Shown one piece after another: positions 1 to 10,972 of a stretch of DNA of 64,000 bases. The position numbers were made by a program, and so were the translations under genes. Position 1 is the stretch's first letter. Each line of letters starts with the position of its first letter. Below the pieces are notes generated by a model. The model did not search any database. It was not told the origin of the DNA and saw only the letters and a program-made list of their open reading frames with translations. The stretch lies in assembly GCF_027595985.1 (NCBI RefSeq), contig NC_073313.1:86162899-86226898 (forward strand), read 5' to 3'. The DNA is from Sorex araneus. Its lineage: Eukaryota; Chordata; Mammalia; Eulipotyphla; Soricidae.

Positions 1-424
1 AGGAGGATTACTCCACAGCTTGGAAGTCAGCCTCAAATGCTGCGGGGGGGGGGGGGGGGGAAGCAGCTCAGACAGAGAAGGGATCACCAAGCAAAGGGTG
101 CTACGAGGGCCTGCTCGGGATGGAAAATGCGGGCTGAAAATAGACTACAGACCAAACACGATGGCCACTTAATACCTCTATAGCAAACCGCAACACCCAA
201 AAGGAGAGAGAGAGCAAAAGCAAATACACTGCCACAGAGGCAGGTGAGGTGGAGGGAATGGGATGGGGGTGGTGGGACGGATGCTAAGACCATTGGTGGT
301 GTAAAATGGGCACTGGTGGAGGATGGGTATTAGATCACTGTATGACTGAAACACAAGCATGAAAGTTTGTAAGTCTGTGACTGTATATCATGGTATATTT
401 CACTAATAAAAAATTTAAAAAGAC
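1..424 (+). repeat. LINE-1 3' end (3' UTR and tail), runs off the left edge
   Basis: The stretch matches, on the plus strand, the 3' end of the L1 elements seen complete elsewhere in the window (compare 60847-61270 and the reverse complement of 28519-29000). It has the same G-rich 'gggcactggtggag' segment and an A-rich end with AATAAA-like words near 405-424. The 5' part lies outside the window. No reading frame is preserved. Confidence 0.8.
44..60. repeat. Poly-G run
   Basis: Seventeen consecutive G inside the L1 3' UTR. Runs of this length often vary between alleles and are prone to sequencing error. Confidence 0.9.
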
Positions 425-446
425 AGATATTTCTGGCCAATAGCTA

Positions 447-666
447 CTAACTAGGACTGGAGCAATACAAAGTGGCCTTGCATACGGCCAACCTGGGTTT
501 GATCCCTCAGTCCCTGTCGAAGAGCCCAGCAAGCTACTGAGAGTACCCCGCCCACACACAGCCTGGCAAGCTACCCATGGTGTATTCGATATGCCAAAAA
601 CAATAACAACAAGTCTCACAACGGAGACATAATTGGTGCCCGCTAGAGCAAAACAATGAACAATGA
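447..666 (+). repeat. tRNA-headed SINE with RTE-type tail
   Basis: The head resembles the SOR SINE (gactggagcaata, then ggtttgatccc as B box). The body continues with 'agcaagctactgagag' and 'tatgccaaaaacaataac', and the tail with 'ggtgcccgc...gagcaaa'. That tail is shared with the RTE LINE 3' end near 50641-50705, not with the poly-A SOR family. Confidence 0.75.
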
Positions 667-754
667 ACATTTTGTATACACAGAACAGCAGATTTTTTTA
701 TTGCCACCAAGTAATCAGGGAAAGCGTAGTTTCTTTTTAAATGCTTTTTTTTTT

Positions 755-1400
755 AATTTCAGAGGAATTTACAATTTTACAATATTGTCAATGAGAAGGT
801 TACAGAACACAATCTTTCAACACCACAGTTCACAAAGTCTCCATTTCCCTTCACCATTACTACAACTCCCCACTGGAAAGTGCCCACCACCACCAGTGGC
901 GTTTTAAATTTTTCTTTCATTTTATTGCACTTAAGGAAATATGTTAGACAGTATTAACATTTATGGTTTTCAAGTACAAAATTATTGTACATTTGAAAGC
1001 ACCAAAGTACCAAAGACCCTCCACCATTGTACTTTTAATTAAAATATGTATGCATATTTTATTATAGTATAAATATTTAATGTCACTTAATTGAATCAAA
1101 TCTGTGAGATAGTTGTAAACCTTTCTTGATCGGTTTTCAGACATAAAATGTTTCAACATCCATCCTTCCACCAATACATTTCCCACCACCAATGTCCTGA
1201 GTTTCCCTTCTACCAGCTCCACCCATTCTAGGCCACCAAGCATGCCTGTATACAGGCACATTTCCTGTTGTCTCTCACTCCTTTGGGGCTTTATGGCTTA
1301 CAATATAGATATGGAGAGGCCATCATGTTTGGTCACTTACCCACTTTCAGCGCACATCTCCATCCAGAGCAGTATCTTCCAACCATCATTGTCATAAAGG
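755..1400 (-). repeat. Old, diverged LINE-1 3' ends
   Basis: Two diverged segments (about 755-900 and 1083-1400) resemble the minus-strand L1 3' UTR ('ccatccttccaccaatac', 'catcatgtttggtcactta'; compare 58860-59100). The 900-1080 stretch between them is AT-rich and unassigned. Confidence 0.55.
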
Positions 1401-1599
1401 TCCCTGTTCTGATCCCAACTACTCTGCACTCAGGAAATTATCTGTGATGCGGGGGATCAAACCCAGCTGGCCCCATGCAAGGAAAGCAACAAATCTGCTC
1501 CAGCTCTAAAATATTAAAGTATAGGTGACTAACCTCAATGATCTGGGTGGGTCTTAACCAAAAGGATTAACTCTTCCGGATGAAACTAACTTCTTGTCT

Positions 1600-1771
1600 T
1601 TTTTTTTTTTTTTGGCTTTTTGTGTCACACCTGGCGATGCACAGGGGTTACTCCTCGCTCATGCACTCAGGAATTACTCCTGGCGGTGCTCAGGGGAATG
1701 CTGGGAATCAAACCCAGGTTGGTCGCATGCAAGGCAAATGCCCTACCCGCTGTGCTATTGCTCCAGCCCAC
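1600..1771 (-). repeat. SOR SINE, minus
   Basis: Full-length minus copy from a T-run to 'gctccagccc'. It is flanked by TSDs of about 16 bp (actaacttcttgtctt near 1584-1600; a one-mismatch copy near 1771-1786). It inserted into the first zinc-finger monomer. Confidence 0.9.
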
Positions 1772-2077
1772 TAACTTCGTGTCTTCTGAGTTGTATTATT
1801 GCTACAATCTGACAGAGACATATATCGGGGAAAACAATATATCCCAAGAAAGGAATGTATCAGGAAAATGCAAATCAAAACCAGAAGAAGTTTATCACTT
1901 GGCATCTGTCAGCAAGGGTTGAAAATACCAAATACTTATCATTTGGACTCTGTCAGCAAAATACCAAACATCAAATGCTGAGAGAGAGTACAGGGACGTG
2001 AGGCAGCAAACCCGATGGGCTGCATTCAAGGAAAGCAAGCTGTCCCATTGAAATCATATCTAATTAAATAATATCGA

Positions 2078-3153
2078 GGGACCCTCTGCGCCTAAAGACT
2101 TTGATTCCAAAGTTGTAACACATTCGGGCATCCAGCGCAACATCTGATAGCGATGCACTGGGACACCAAACTGGGCTACAACTCTGTGCTGCCAGGGGTG
2201 GATTTTTTTCCCCCCCACCCTGTCTTCCTGCACGGAAAGCGGCGGGCTGGCGGCACCCATGTGGCAGGCGCCATCTTCTGTGACTCCAAACCCACAGGTA
2301 TTCGGATTTTACTTTGGGGGCTCCCAGGAATTCATGGGAAGGGGGCGTAACCGGCACACCCTCGGCCCAGATAAATCCGGAGCTGCTGAGCGCAAATCGG
2401 ACACTCTGTGCCTAAAGACTTTGAATTCAGAGACTTCTTACAGCAATGCACTGGGACTGTGACCTGGGCTATGTAATTTCTGGCAGAATTTTCCCTGGAC
2501 TTTATACAGAAATCCAAAACCGCGCTGCCGCGTCCGCGCGACTTAACATTTATAATTGTCAGCAATGTGAAACGGTTCCATTTGAACAGGTCTGACTTGG
2601 GGGGGGAAACTCCAAATAATAACAGTAAGTTTTTGTTGAAATATTGAAGGTTTTTAATGTAGCAGCCACCTCTGGACTGTGAACTAAGCAAAAGCCCCAC
2701 GCTGGCCAATGCGGCGTGGCGTACACCATACTATGAGGCGCAGGAAGGGGGATGAGGGGGAAAAAGAAAAAAAAAGGGAAAAGGAAAAAGGAAAAAATAG
2801 AGAGAGAGAGAGTTATGTACTTGTAGCAGTGGGGCTACATATCTCTTCATTTCCAGCAATGAAAAACTAATTATCAAATGTAGTAGGTCTGTCTCTCTTG
2901 GTTGGAAACTCCAACAACTATAGTGAGTTTTGTGTTGAATTATGGAATGTAATCAAGGTAAAGAAAAAATGAAGTGAAATTCATTAGTTAAACAGTAGGG
3001 GATAGGGGGTGGGGGCGGGGGGTATACTGGGGTTTCTGGTGGTGGAATATGGGCACTGGTGAAGGGATGGGTGTTTGAATATTGTATAACTGACATATAA
3101 ACCTGAGAACTTTGTAACTTTCCACATGGTGATTTAATAAAAATTTAAAAAAA
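2078..3153 (+). mobile_element. Composite non-autonomous retroposon with L1-like tail (copy 1)
   Basis: A 1.08-kb insertion is bounded by an exact 11-bp TSD, aataatatcga, at 2067-2077 and 3154-3164. The 5' part is GC-rich and contains two direct repeats about 320 bp apart ('cctaaagactttga' at about 2092 and 2415). The 3' part resembles L1 3' UTR (gggggtatactgggg, AATAAA, A-tail). No coding frame is visible. The layout (repeat-containing GC-rich body plus L1-competent tail) resembles primate SVA in logic, not sequence. Related copies lie at 45247-46962. Confidence 0.75.
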
Positions 3154-3164
3154 AATAATATCGA

Positions 3165-3430
3165 AATCACACTGGTGAGAACCCTTATATATGTAAAGAA
3201 AGTAGGAAAACTTTCTCACTAAAGTCATGTAGAATTCAACAAAATCAAATCCATACAGTAAGAAATCCTAGGGGTATAAAGCATGTAGAAAATATTTCCT
3301 ACTAGAATCATATCTAATTCAACAATATCGAAGTCAGATAGGTGAGAAACCTTTCTCAGTAGTGTCACATCTAAGTCAACAATATGAAATTCATACAGGT
3401 GAGAAACCCTATGAATTTTAGAGGAGGAGG
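3165..3430 (+). pseudogene. Decayed C2H2 zinc-finger block, monomer 1
   Basis: Translation gives finger-like words such as HTGENPY, KESRKTFSLKSC and QQNQIHT, with linkers at ~84-bp spacing. Zinc ligands are missing in most fingers and stops interrupt the frame. It continues the sequence before 2077, which the composite retroposon split. Confidence 0.75.
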
Positions 3431-3689
3431 TAGGGAAATGCTCTAATATCCTATCTGTTTCAATGAAAAAATAAGAGTGAGATGTTGGAATCCCCAGCCC
3501 TTGAGGCAGCCTTCCAACCGTGAACCAATCCTCCTGGACTTCTTTATACTGTGCTCGGGTAGTACTGGGTTTCCTTAGACTTCACATAGGTAAGATTGCC
3601 CGATGAACCCTTTTTTTCTTTCTGATTCATTTCACTTACCAGAAATCCATGAAATCACATCGAAGTTACAGCATTTTCTCTTTTGGTTT

Positions 3690-3838
3690 TGGACCAATCC
3701 CACCCCTGCCCAGCCCCCCACAGTGCTCAGGGCTTACTCTTGGTGCCGCACTCAAGCAACTACATGGATGTCAGGGATCAAGCCCAGTTGAATACATACA
3801 AGGCAAGCATCTTATCTGCTAGACAATTGCTCAAGCTC
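3690..3838 (-). repeat. Old SINE inside monomer 1
   Basis: Diverged minus-strand SOR-type SINE (cagtgctcagggcttactc ... caaggcaagcatctta). It recurs at the same place in each monomer (4860-4990, 6075-6210, 7335-7460, 8400-8530, 8600-8715), so it was present before the array amplified. Confidence 0.75.
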
Positions 3839-3878
3839 TAGAAGTATATAAATGCCTAACCTCAATAATCTGGTGGGT

Positions 3879-3988
3879 TCATTCCCAGCATCCCATATGG
3901 TCCCCTGAGCACGGCCAGGGGTAATTCCTGAGTGCAGAGCCAGGAGTGACCCCTGGGCATCGCTGGGTGTGACCCAAAAAGAAAAAAA
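3879..3988 (+). repeat. 5'-truncated SOR SINE
   Basis: Starts within the B-box region (tcattcccagcatccc) and ends in an A-rich tail. Exact 12-bp TSDs aatctggtgggt lie at 3867-3878 and 3989-4000. The insertion is private to the second monomer, so it postdates amplification. Confidence 0.9.
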
Positions 3989-4284
3989 AATCTGGTGGGT
4001 CTTACCCAATCAGATCTAGGCTTTCCAGATGCAGCCAACTTCTGTCCTCTGATTTTGTGCTGACAGAATATGACAGACACATGTATCAGGAATGGTCTCT
4101 CCCAGGCAATTAATATATCAGGAAAATGCATGTTAAAACCACGAGGAGCTTATCACTTGGGATCTGCAGCAAGGGTATTAACAAAATACCAAACACTTAT
4201 TACTTGGTATCTGTCAGCAAAATACCAAATACCAAATGATGAGAGTACTGGGATGCCAGTGATCAAACAGGCAAGCATGTAGGA

Positions 4285-4640
4285 AACCTTTCCCACTGAA
4301 ATCATATCAAATTCAACAATATCGAAGCCATTCTGACGAAAAACCTTATAAATATAAAGCAGGTAGCAATATTTTCTCACTAAAGTCATGGAGAATTCAA
4401 CAATATAAAATTCAGACACTAAGAAATCCTAGGGATGTAAAGCATGAAGTAAATCTTTCCCACTAAATAATATCTACTTCAACAATAGTGAAGTCAGGTG
4501 AGAAACCATTCTCACTAAAGTCACATCTAAGTCAACAATATGAAATTCATACAGGTAATAAACCCTATGAATTTTAAAGGAGGAGGTAGCGAAATGTTCT
4601 CATGAAAATCATATCGAATTCATTTAAAAAAGAAAAAAGA
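4285..4640 (+). pseudogene. Decayed C2H2 zinc-finger block, monomer 2
   Basis: Repeats of the ~84-bp finger period ('ccttataaatataaagcagg', 'ctcactaaagtcat', 'ttcaacaatat') with disrupted frames and lost Cys/His ligands. Confidence 0.75.
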
Positions 4641-5339
4641 GAGAGACGCTGGAATCTCCCAGCCCTTGAGTCAGGCTTCCAACCATGGACCAATCCTCCT
4701 GGTCTTCTTTCTACTGTCCTCGGGTGGTATTTGTTTCCTTAGATCTCACATAGCTGAGATTGCCCGATGAACCCTTTTTTCTTTCTGATACACTGCACGT
4801 AACAAATCCATCCAATCAGATCCAACTTACAGTGTTTATCTTTTAGTTCTGACCAATTCCACCCCTGCTCAGCCCCCACAGTGCTCAGGGCTTACTCTTG
4901 GCTCTCCACTCAGGCAAATATATGGATGCCAGGGATCAAACCCGGTTGATGTCCTACAAGGCAAACATCTTCCCTGCTGCACAATCGCTCTAGCCCTAGA
5001 AATATTTTCCTGTAAGTGACTAACCTCAATAATCTGGTGGGTCATACACAATCAGATCAAGCCTTTCTAGATGAAGCCAACATCTAGTCTTCAATTTTTT
5101 TATTGCCAGAATCTGACAAGACACATGGATCTGAAACATCTATACCAGGCAAGGAATATATCAGGAAAATGCAGGTCAAAACCACGAGGAGCTTATCACT
5201 TCAGATCTACAGCAAGGGTATAAACAAAATATTAAACACTTATCACTTGGTATTTGTCAGCAAAATACCAAACTACAAATGCTGAGAGAGTACTGGGAGG
5301 CCAGAGATTAAACTCAAAGTGCTGCATGGAAGGCAGGAA

Positions 5340-5860
5340 AGCATGTAGGAAAGCTTTCCCACTAAAATCATATCAAATTCAACAATATCGAAGTCACACT
5401 GATGAAAATCCTTATAAATGTAAAGCAGATAGCAAAACATTCTCATTAAAGTCATGTAGAGGTCAACAATATCAAATTCATACAGTGAGAAATCCTACGA
5501 GTGTAAAGCATGTAGAAAATCTTTCCCACTAGAATATCTAATTCAAAAATATGGAAGTCACTCTGACAACAAACCTTATCAAGGCAAAACAGGTAGGAAA
5601 ATTTTCTCAATAAAGTCATGTAGAATTCAACAGTATCAAATTCATACAATAAGAAATTCTACAGGTAAAAAGCATGCAGGAAATCTTTCCCAACAGAATC
5701 ACATCTAATTCAAAAATATCAAAGTCAGACAGGTGAGAAATCTTTCTCAGTAAAGTCACATCTAAGTCAACAATATGAAATTCATACAGGTCAGAAACCC
5801 TATGAATTATAAACGATGAGGTAGGGAAATGTTCTCACTGAAATCATATGGAATTCTATT
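5340..5860 (+). pseudogene. Decayed C2H2 zinc-finger block, monomer 3 (best preserved frame)
   Basis: An open stretch to 5532 reads finger-like sequence: NPYKCKADSKTFSLKSC, QQYQIHTVRNP, then a degenerate next finger. The second zinc Cys of C-X2-C is replaced and the terminal His pair is incomplete, so zinc binding is unlikely. The parent was probably a KRAB-type C2H2 gene (TGEKPY-like linkers survive in neighbouring fingers); I cannot name it. Confidence 0.75.
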
Positions 5861-6569
5861 AAAAAATTTAAGAAGACGGAGACAGTGGAATCCCCCTGCC
5901 CTGAATCATGCTTCCCACCATGAACCAATCCTTCTGGTCTTTTTACCTTTGACCTCACATAGGTCTAAGGAATTGCCCAATGAACCCATTTTCCTTTCTG
6001 ATTCAGTTTCTTTATCAGAACTCCATTCAATCACATCCAGTACCAGCATTTTATCTTTTGGTTTTGGACCAACCCCTCCCCTGCCCAGCCCTACAACAGT
6101 GCTCAGGGCTTACTCGTGGCTCTGCACTCAGGCTAGTATACGGATGCCACAGAACAAACCCGGTTAAAACACATACAAGGCAAGCATCTGAGCTGCTGGA
6201 CAATCGCTCCAGCCTGGGAGATATTTAACTATGAGTGACTAACCTCAATAATCTGGTGGGCATTACCAATTCACATCAAGCCCATTCAGATGAAGCTAAC
6301 TTATTGACTTGTGACTTGTTTTATTGCCACAATCTGACAGACACATTTACTGGGAAATGAGTATATCGCAGGCAAGGAATATATCAGGAAAATGCAGGTT
6401 AAAACCACGAGGAGCTTATCACTTGGCCTCTGCCAGCAAGGGTATTAACAAAGTACCAAACACTTGTCGCTCAGTATCTGTCAGCAAAATACCAAACATC
6501 AAATGATGAGAGAGTACTGGGACGGCAGGGATCAAGCCCAATCAATGGGCTGCATGCAAGGCAGGCAAG

Positions 6570-7110
6570 CAAGTAGGAAAGCATTCCGACTGAAATCACA
6601 TTGAATTCAACAATACCGAACTCACTCTGATGAAAACCCTTATAAATGTAAAGCAGGCAGCAAAACATTCTCATTAAAGTCATGTAGAGGTCAACAATAT
6701 CAAATTCATACAGTGAGAAATCCTATGAGTGTAAAGAATGTTTAGAAATCTTTTCCACTAGAATCATATCTAATTCAATAATATGGAAGTCACTCTGACG
6801 ATAAACTTTATCAATGCAAAGCAAGTAGGAAAACTGTCTCACTAAAGTCATGTAGAATTCAACAGTATCAAATTCATACAATGAGAAATCCTACAGGTGT
6901 AAACATGCAGGAAATCTTTCCCAATAGAATCATATTTAATTCAACAATATCGAAGTCAGACAGGTGAGAAACCTTCCTCAGTAAAGTCACATCTAAGTCA
7001 ACAATATGAAATTCATACAGGTAAGAAACCCTATGAATTTTAACGGAGGAGGTATGGAAATGTTCTTGCGAAAATCACATAGAATTCAATTAAAAAACAA
7101 AACAAGAGGG
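6570..7110 (+). pseudogene. Decayed C2H2 zinc-finger block, monomer 4
   Basis: Same order of finger remnants as monomer 3, with several indels and stops. It contains five to six ~84-bp periods from 'aaagcattccgactgaaatc' to the 'ggtaagaaaccctatgaa' word. Confidence 0.75.
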
Positions 7111-7814
7111 AGATGTTGGAATCCCCCAGCCCTTTAGTCAGGCTTCCAACCATAGACCAATCCTCCTGTTTTTTTTTTCTACTGTGCTCAGGTGGTACTT
7201 TGTATCCTTAGACCTCACAAAGGAGAGTTTGCCCGATGAACCCTTTTTTCTTTTTGATTCACTTCACTTAACAAAAACTCCATCCAATTACATCAAAGTT
7301 ACAGCACTTTCTCTTTGGTTTTGGACTATTCCCACCCCTGCCCAGCCCCCCACAGTACTCAGGGTTTGCTCTTGGCTCCGAAATCAGGCAACTACAAGGA
7401 TGTCAAAGATCAAACCTGGTTAACCATATACAAGGCAAGCATCTTATCTGCTGGACAATCGCTGTACAATATTTACGTGTAAGTGACAAATCTGAATAAT
7501 CTGGAGGGTCTTACCCAATAAGATCAAGCCTCTCCAGATGAAGCTAACTTCTTCTCTTCCAAGTTGTTTTATTTTCAGAATCTGACAGACACATATATCG
7601 GGAAGGGAGTATATCCCACGCAAGTAATATATCAGGAAAATACAAGTAAAAGCCATGAGAAGCTTATCACTTGGGATCTGCCAGCAAGGATATTAATAAA
7701 ATACAAAAAACTTATCACTTGTTTTGTCAGCAAAATACCAAATTCAAATGCAGAGAGAATGCTCGGACGCCAGGGATCAAACCTGACGGGCTGCATGCAA
7801 GGCAGCCAAACATG

Positions 7815-8170
7815 TAGGAAATCTTCCCACTGAAATCATACCTAATTCAACAGTATTGAAGTCACTCTGATGAAAAACCTTATAAATGTAAAGCAGTTTG
7901 CAAAACTTTCTCACTAAAGTCATGAAGAATTCAACAATATTAAATTCATACAGTGAGAAATCCTAGGGGTGTAAAGCATGTAGGAAATCTTTCCCACTAG
8001 AATCATATCTAATCAACAATATCGAATTCTGACAGGTGAGAAACCTTTCTCTCCAAAGTCACATCTAAATCAACAATATGAAATTCATACAGGTAATAAA
8101 TCCTATGAATTTTAAATGAAGACATAGGGAAATATTCTCACTGAAATCTTATCAATTCCATTAAAAAACA
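7815..8170 (+). pseudogene. Decayed C2H2 zinc-finger block, monomer 5
   Basis: Same finger-derived periodicity, about four periods, frame broken. It lacks one or two periods relative to monomers 3 and 4, which suggests loss of whole fingers by unequal exchange. Confidence 0.72.
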
Positions 8171-9059
8171 AAATAAGAGGGAGACTTTGAAATCCCCCAG
8201 CCCTTGAGGCAGGCTTCCCACCATGGACCAATCTTCCTGGTCTTCTTTCTACTGTTCTCGGGCGGTAATGTGTTCCTTAGACTTCAAATAGGTAGCCCGA
8301 TGAATCAATGAATCTTTTTTTCTTTCTGATTCAGTTCACTTACCAGAACTCCATCCAATCACATCCAAGTAACAGTATTTTCTCTTTTGGATTTCGACCA
8401 ATCCCACCCTTGCTCAGCCTCCCACAGTGCTCAGGGCTTGCACTTGGATCTGCACTAAGGCAACTATTTGGATGCCACAGAATAAACCCTGTTGACAGCA
8501 TAAAAGGCAAGCACCTTATTGCTCCAACCCAGGAAATCCATCCAATCACATCCAAGTAACAGCATTTTCTCTTTTAGTTTTGGACCAATCCCACCTGACC
8601 CGGCTCCCCACAGTACTCAGCGCTTTACTCTTGGTTCCGCACTCAGGAAACTATACGGATGCCTGGGATCACACCGGTTGAACACATACAAGGCAAGCAT
8701 CTTACCTATTGTACAATCGCTCCAGTCCTAGAAATATTTAAATATAAGTGACTAACGTCAATAATCTGGTGGGTCTTACCAAATCAAATCATGCCTATCC
8801 TGATGAAGCTAACAGATTTGTTTTATTGCCAGAATCTGACAGACATATATATTGGGGAAAGATTATATCCCTGGCAAGGAATATAGCAGGAAAATGCAGG
8901 TCAAAACTATGAGAAGCTTATCACTTGAGACCTGCCAGCAAGGGTATTAGCAAAATACCAAACACTTATCACTGGGTATCTGTCAGCAAAATATTAAACA
9001 TCAAAAGAGGAGAGTACTGGGACACCAGGGATCAAACCCAATGGGCTGCATGCAAGGCA

Positions 9060-9378
9060 GTCATGCATGTAGGAAATCATTCCCACTGACATCATTTCCA
9101 ATTCAACAATATCAAACTCACTCTGATGAAAAACCTTATAAATGTAAAGCAGGTAGGAAAATGTTCTCACTAAAGTTATGTGGAAGTCACCAATATCAAA
9201 TTCATATAGTGAGAGATCCTAAGGGTGTATGCGAGTAGGAAATCTTTCCCATCAGAATCATATCTAACTCAACAATATCGAAGTCAGACAGGTGAGAAAC
9301 CTTTCTCACTAAAGTCAGATCTAAGTCAACTATATGAAATTCATACAGGTAATATGAAAATTCATACAGGTAATACGG
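9060..9378 (+). pseudogene. Decayed C2H2 zinc-finger block, monomer 6 (last, incomplete)
   Basis: Finger remnants end in a short local duplication ('tgaaattcatacaggtaata' and a near copy around 9337-9375). The array stops here and the ZNF512-like pseudogene begins. Confidence 0.72.
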
Positions 9379-9384
9379 TTGGCA

Positions 9385-10004
9385 TGGAGCGTGAGTGATG
9401 TCCACCCGCCAAGTCAGTGCCCTATGGAGGTTAATAGTTTCCAGTATACCGTCCCTCAGGATGACTCCTTGAGTGGCTCCTCATCCGCCTCTTCCTGTAA
9501 ACCAGTGGGTGACTTTTCCACATCTTTACGAAAATCTAACTTCTGGCTTAAGATGAGGAAACTGAAGTCTGCTGGTGTGGACCACATGGAAGAGTCTGGT
9601 AGTATATAACCCAAAGGAAAAAGAAAAGGCAAGCAAGAAGAAGATGAAGACTATCTAGAATTCCCTCAGAAGAAGCATAAGCTCTATAGAAGGAGGCAGC
9701 GGCTTAAAATTCAGTCTATTGCCAAATCCCAGACTCGTCGTATTCGTAAGGTACCACCAGTTTACGCCGTTTACGCCTCAGTGTGGAGGAGCAGTGGTAC
9801 TTAGAGATCATGGAGAAAGGCAGTGTCTCCTATCCTACCTGCCAGGCAGTAGGGAGGAAGACCACAGAGGGTCTAAAGAAACATATGCAAAACTACAAAC
9901 AGGAAACGTTTACTTGCCATCCCTTGGGAAACAGCTTAACTCACTGGCAGGGATGAAGTACCAAGACAAGGCAAACCATAATATTTTGCCTATTTTGAAA
10001 GCTG
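9385..10004 (+). pseudogene. ZNF512: ZNF512 processed pseudogene, 5' part
   Basis: Conceptual translation, with frame changes, matches the N-terminal region of the C2H2 protein ZNF512 as I know it. Recognisable words are [69 protein letters not shown] and [11 protein letters not shown]. These come from several parental exons with no introns between them, so it is a retrocopy. An in-frame stop follows 'MEESGSI' near 9607 and a frameshift lies near 9770. The 3' half is missing: the copy ends where a SINE starts. It is unrelated to the neighbouring zinc-finger array. Confidence 0.85.
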
Positions 10005-10180
10005 GCGGGGACGTCCGTATGGCGTTTGCCTTGCATGCGGACGACCCGGGTTGATTCCCAGCATCCCATATGGTCCGCTGAACACCACCAGGGGTAATTC
10101 CTGAGTGCAGAGTCAGGAATAACCCCTGTGCATTGCCGGGTGTGACCCAAAAAGCAAAAAAACAAACAAACAAACAAAAT
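10005..10180 (+). repeat. SOR SINE
   Basis: Plus copy from 'gctggcggggacgtccgtat' to an (AAAC)n-rich tail. It abuts the end of the ZNF512 pseudogene. Confidence 0.88.
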
Positions 10181-10195
10181 CCCACTAATCTAGAG

Positions 10196-10366
10196 GCTGG
10201 AGTGATAGCACAGAGGGTAGGGTGTTTGCCTTGCACGAGGCCAACCCAGGTTCAAATCCCAGCATCCCAAATGGTCTCCAGAGCACTGACATGGTAATTC
10301 CTGAGTGCATGATCCAGGAGTGATCCCTGCGCATCCCCGGGTGTGACCCAAAAACAAACAAAAATA
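10196..10366 (+). repeat. SOR SINE
   Basis: Plus copy with 14-bp TSDs ccactaatctagag at about 10182-10195 and 10367-10380. Confidence 0.92.
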
Positions 10367-10380
10367 CCACTAATCTAGAG

Positions 10381-10807
10381 ACATTTACACCCTGTTTGAT
10401 CATAGCAAATTAATGAGAGGTAAAACATAAGAATTAACCTAAATGCCAACCCATATGACTGCCTAAAGAAGCAAGAGTATATTGACTCTGGAATTCTATT
10501 CTGCTACTTTAAAAGATGAAATGTCATTCTGAACAAACTGGAATAGATGATGAGCTAAGTAGGAAGTGAAAGACAATCATTACTACTTACTAATTTGGAG
10601 TAGTATTAATAAAGAAAATACACCACAAAATTGGCTTGCTCTTTAAGCCCGAGTACTCCCTTAAACATGTATCTCACTTGCTTCTCTGTATGTTCTTTAC
10701 TTGCCTTTTTCTACTCTGGAAAAGCCTGTATTCTCTCTTGAACACACATTTCTTCCTTTCTCTCCCCTCATGTCTTTTCAAGTTTTAATTAAAACTAATT
10801 TGCTTCA
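10381..10807. other. Unassigned AT-rich sequence
   Basis: No gene, splice-supported exon or recognised repeat is seen; reading frames are short. Confidence 0.5.
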
Positions 10808-10972
10808 GGGTCAGGACATCAGTACAGTGAGTGGAGCATTTGCCTTGCACAGGGCCAACCATCATTCTATGCCCAGCATCCCAAGTGGTCCCTCGAGTAC
10901 AGTGAGGAGTAATTACTAAGTGCAGAGCTAGCAGCAACCCCTAAGCTTCACTGGGTCTGACCCCAAAACAAC
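10808..10972 (+). repeat. SOR SINE, diverged
   Basis: Plus copy from 'ggtcaggacatcagtacagt' to 'gggtctgaccccaaaac', with substitutions throughout. Confidence 0.8.

Larger units (their letters stand above)
1524..9378 (+). repeat. Tandem array of ~1.2-kb monomers derived from a zinc-finger gene segment plus SINE
   Basis: About six direct repeats start at the recurring 'agtgactaacctcaataatc' motif near 1524, 3853, 5013, 6234, 7478 and 8744. Spacing of uninterrupted units is about 1220-1265 bp. Each monomer holds in order: the 'ctgacagacacatatatc...atatcaggaaaatgcag' block, the 'accaaacacttatcac' block, a run of decayed C2H2 finger repeats, a unique segment ('gaccaatcctcctggtc'), and an old minus-strand SINE. 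The first monomer is interrupted by a SINE (1600-1771) and a composite retroposon (2078-3153). The last ends near 9378. Frames are broken in every unit, so the array is not a coding gene. Confidence 0.88.

Noticed and set aside
1594-1812. Many 60-110 codon frames with recurring words such as GVTPGSALRNHPW or QGLLLALHSGITPGGAQG
   Set aside because: These are translations of SOR SINE copies in various frames; they mark the repeat, not genes.
5254-5532. Zinc-finger open frame as a functional KRAB-ZNF gene
   Set aside because: Zinc ligands are missing, the frame is broken at both ends, and the same block is decayed in every monomer of the array.
1524-9378. CRISPR-like or bacterial repeat array
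   Set aside because: Repeat units are ~1.2 kb, with finger-derived 84-bp sub-periods, in a mammalian context; no short repeat-spacer pattern.
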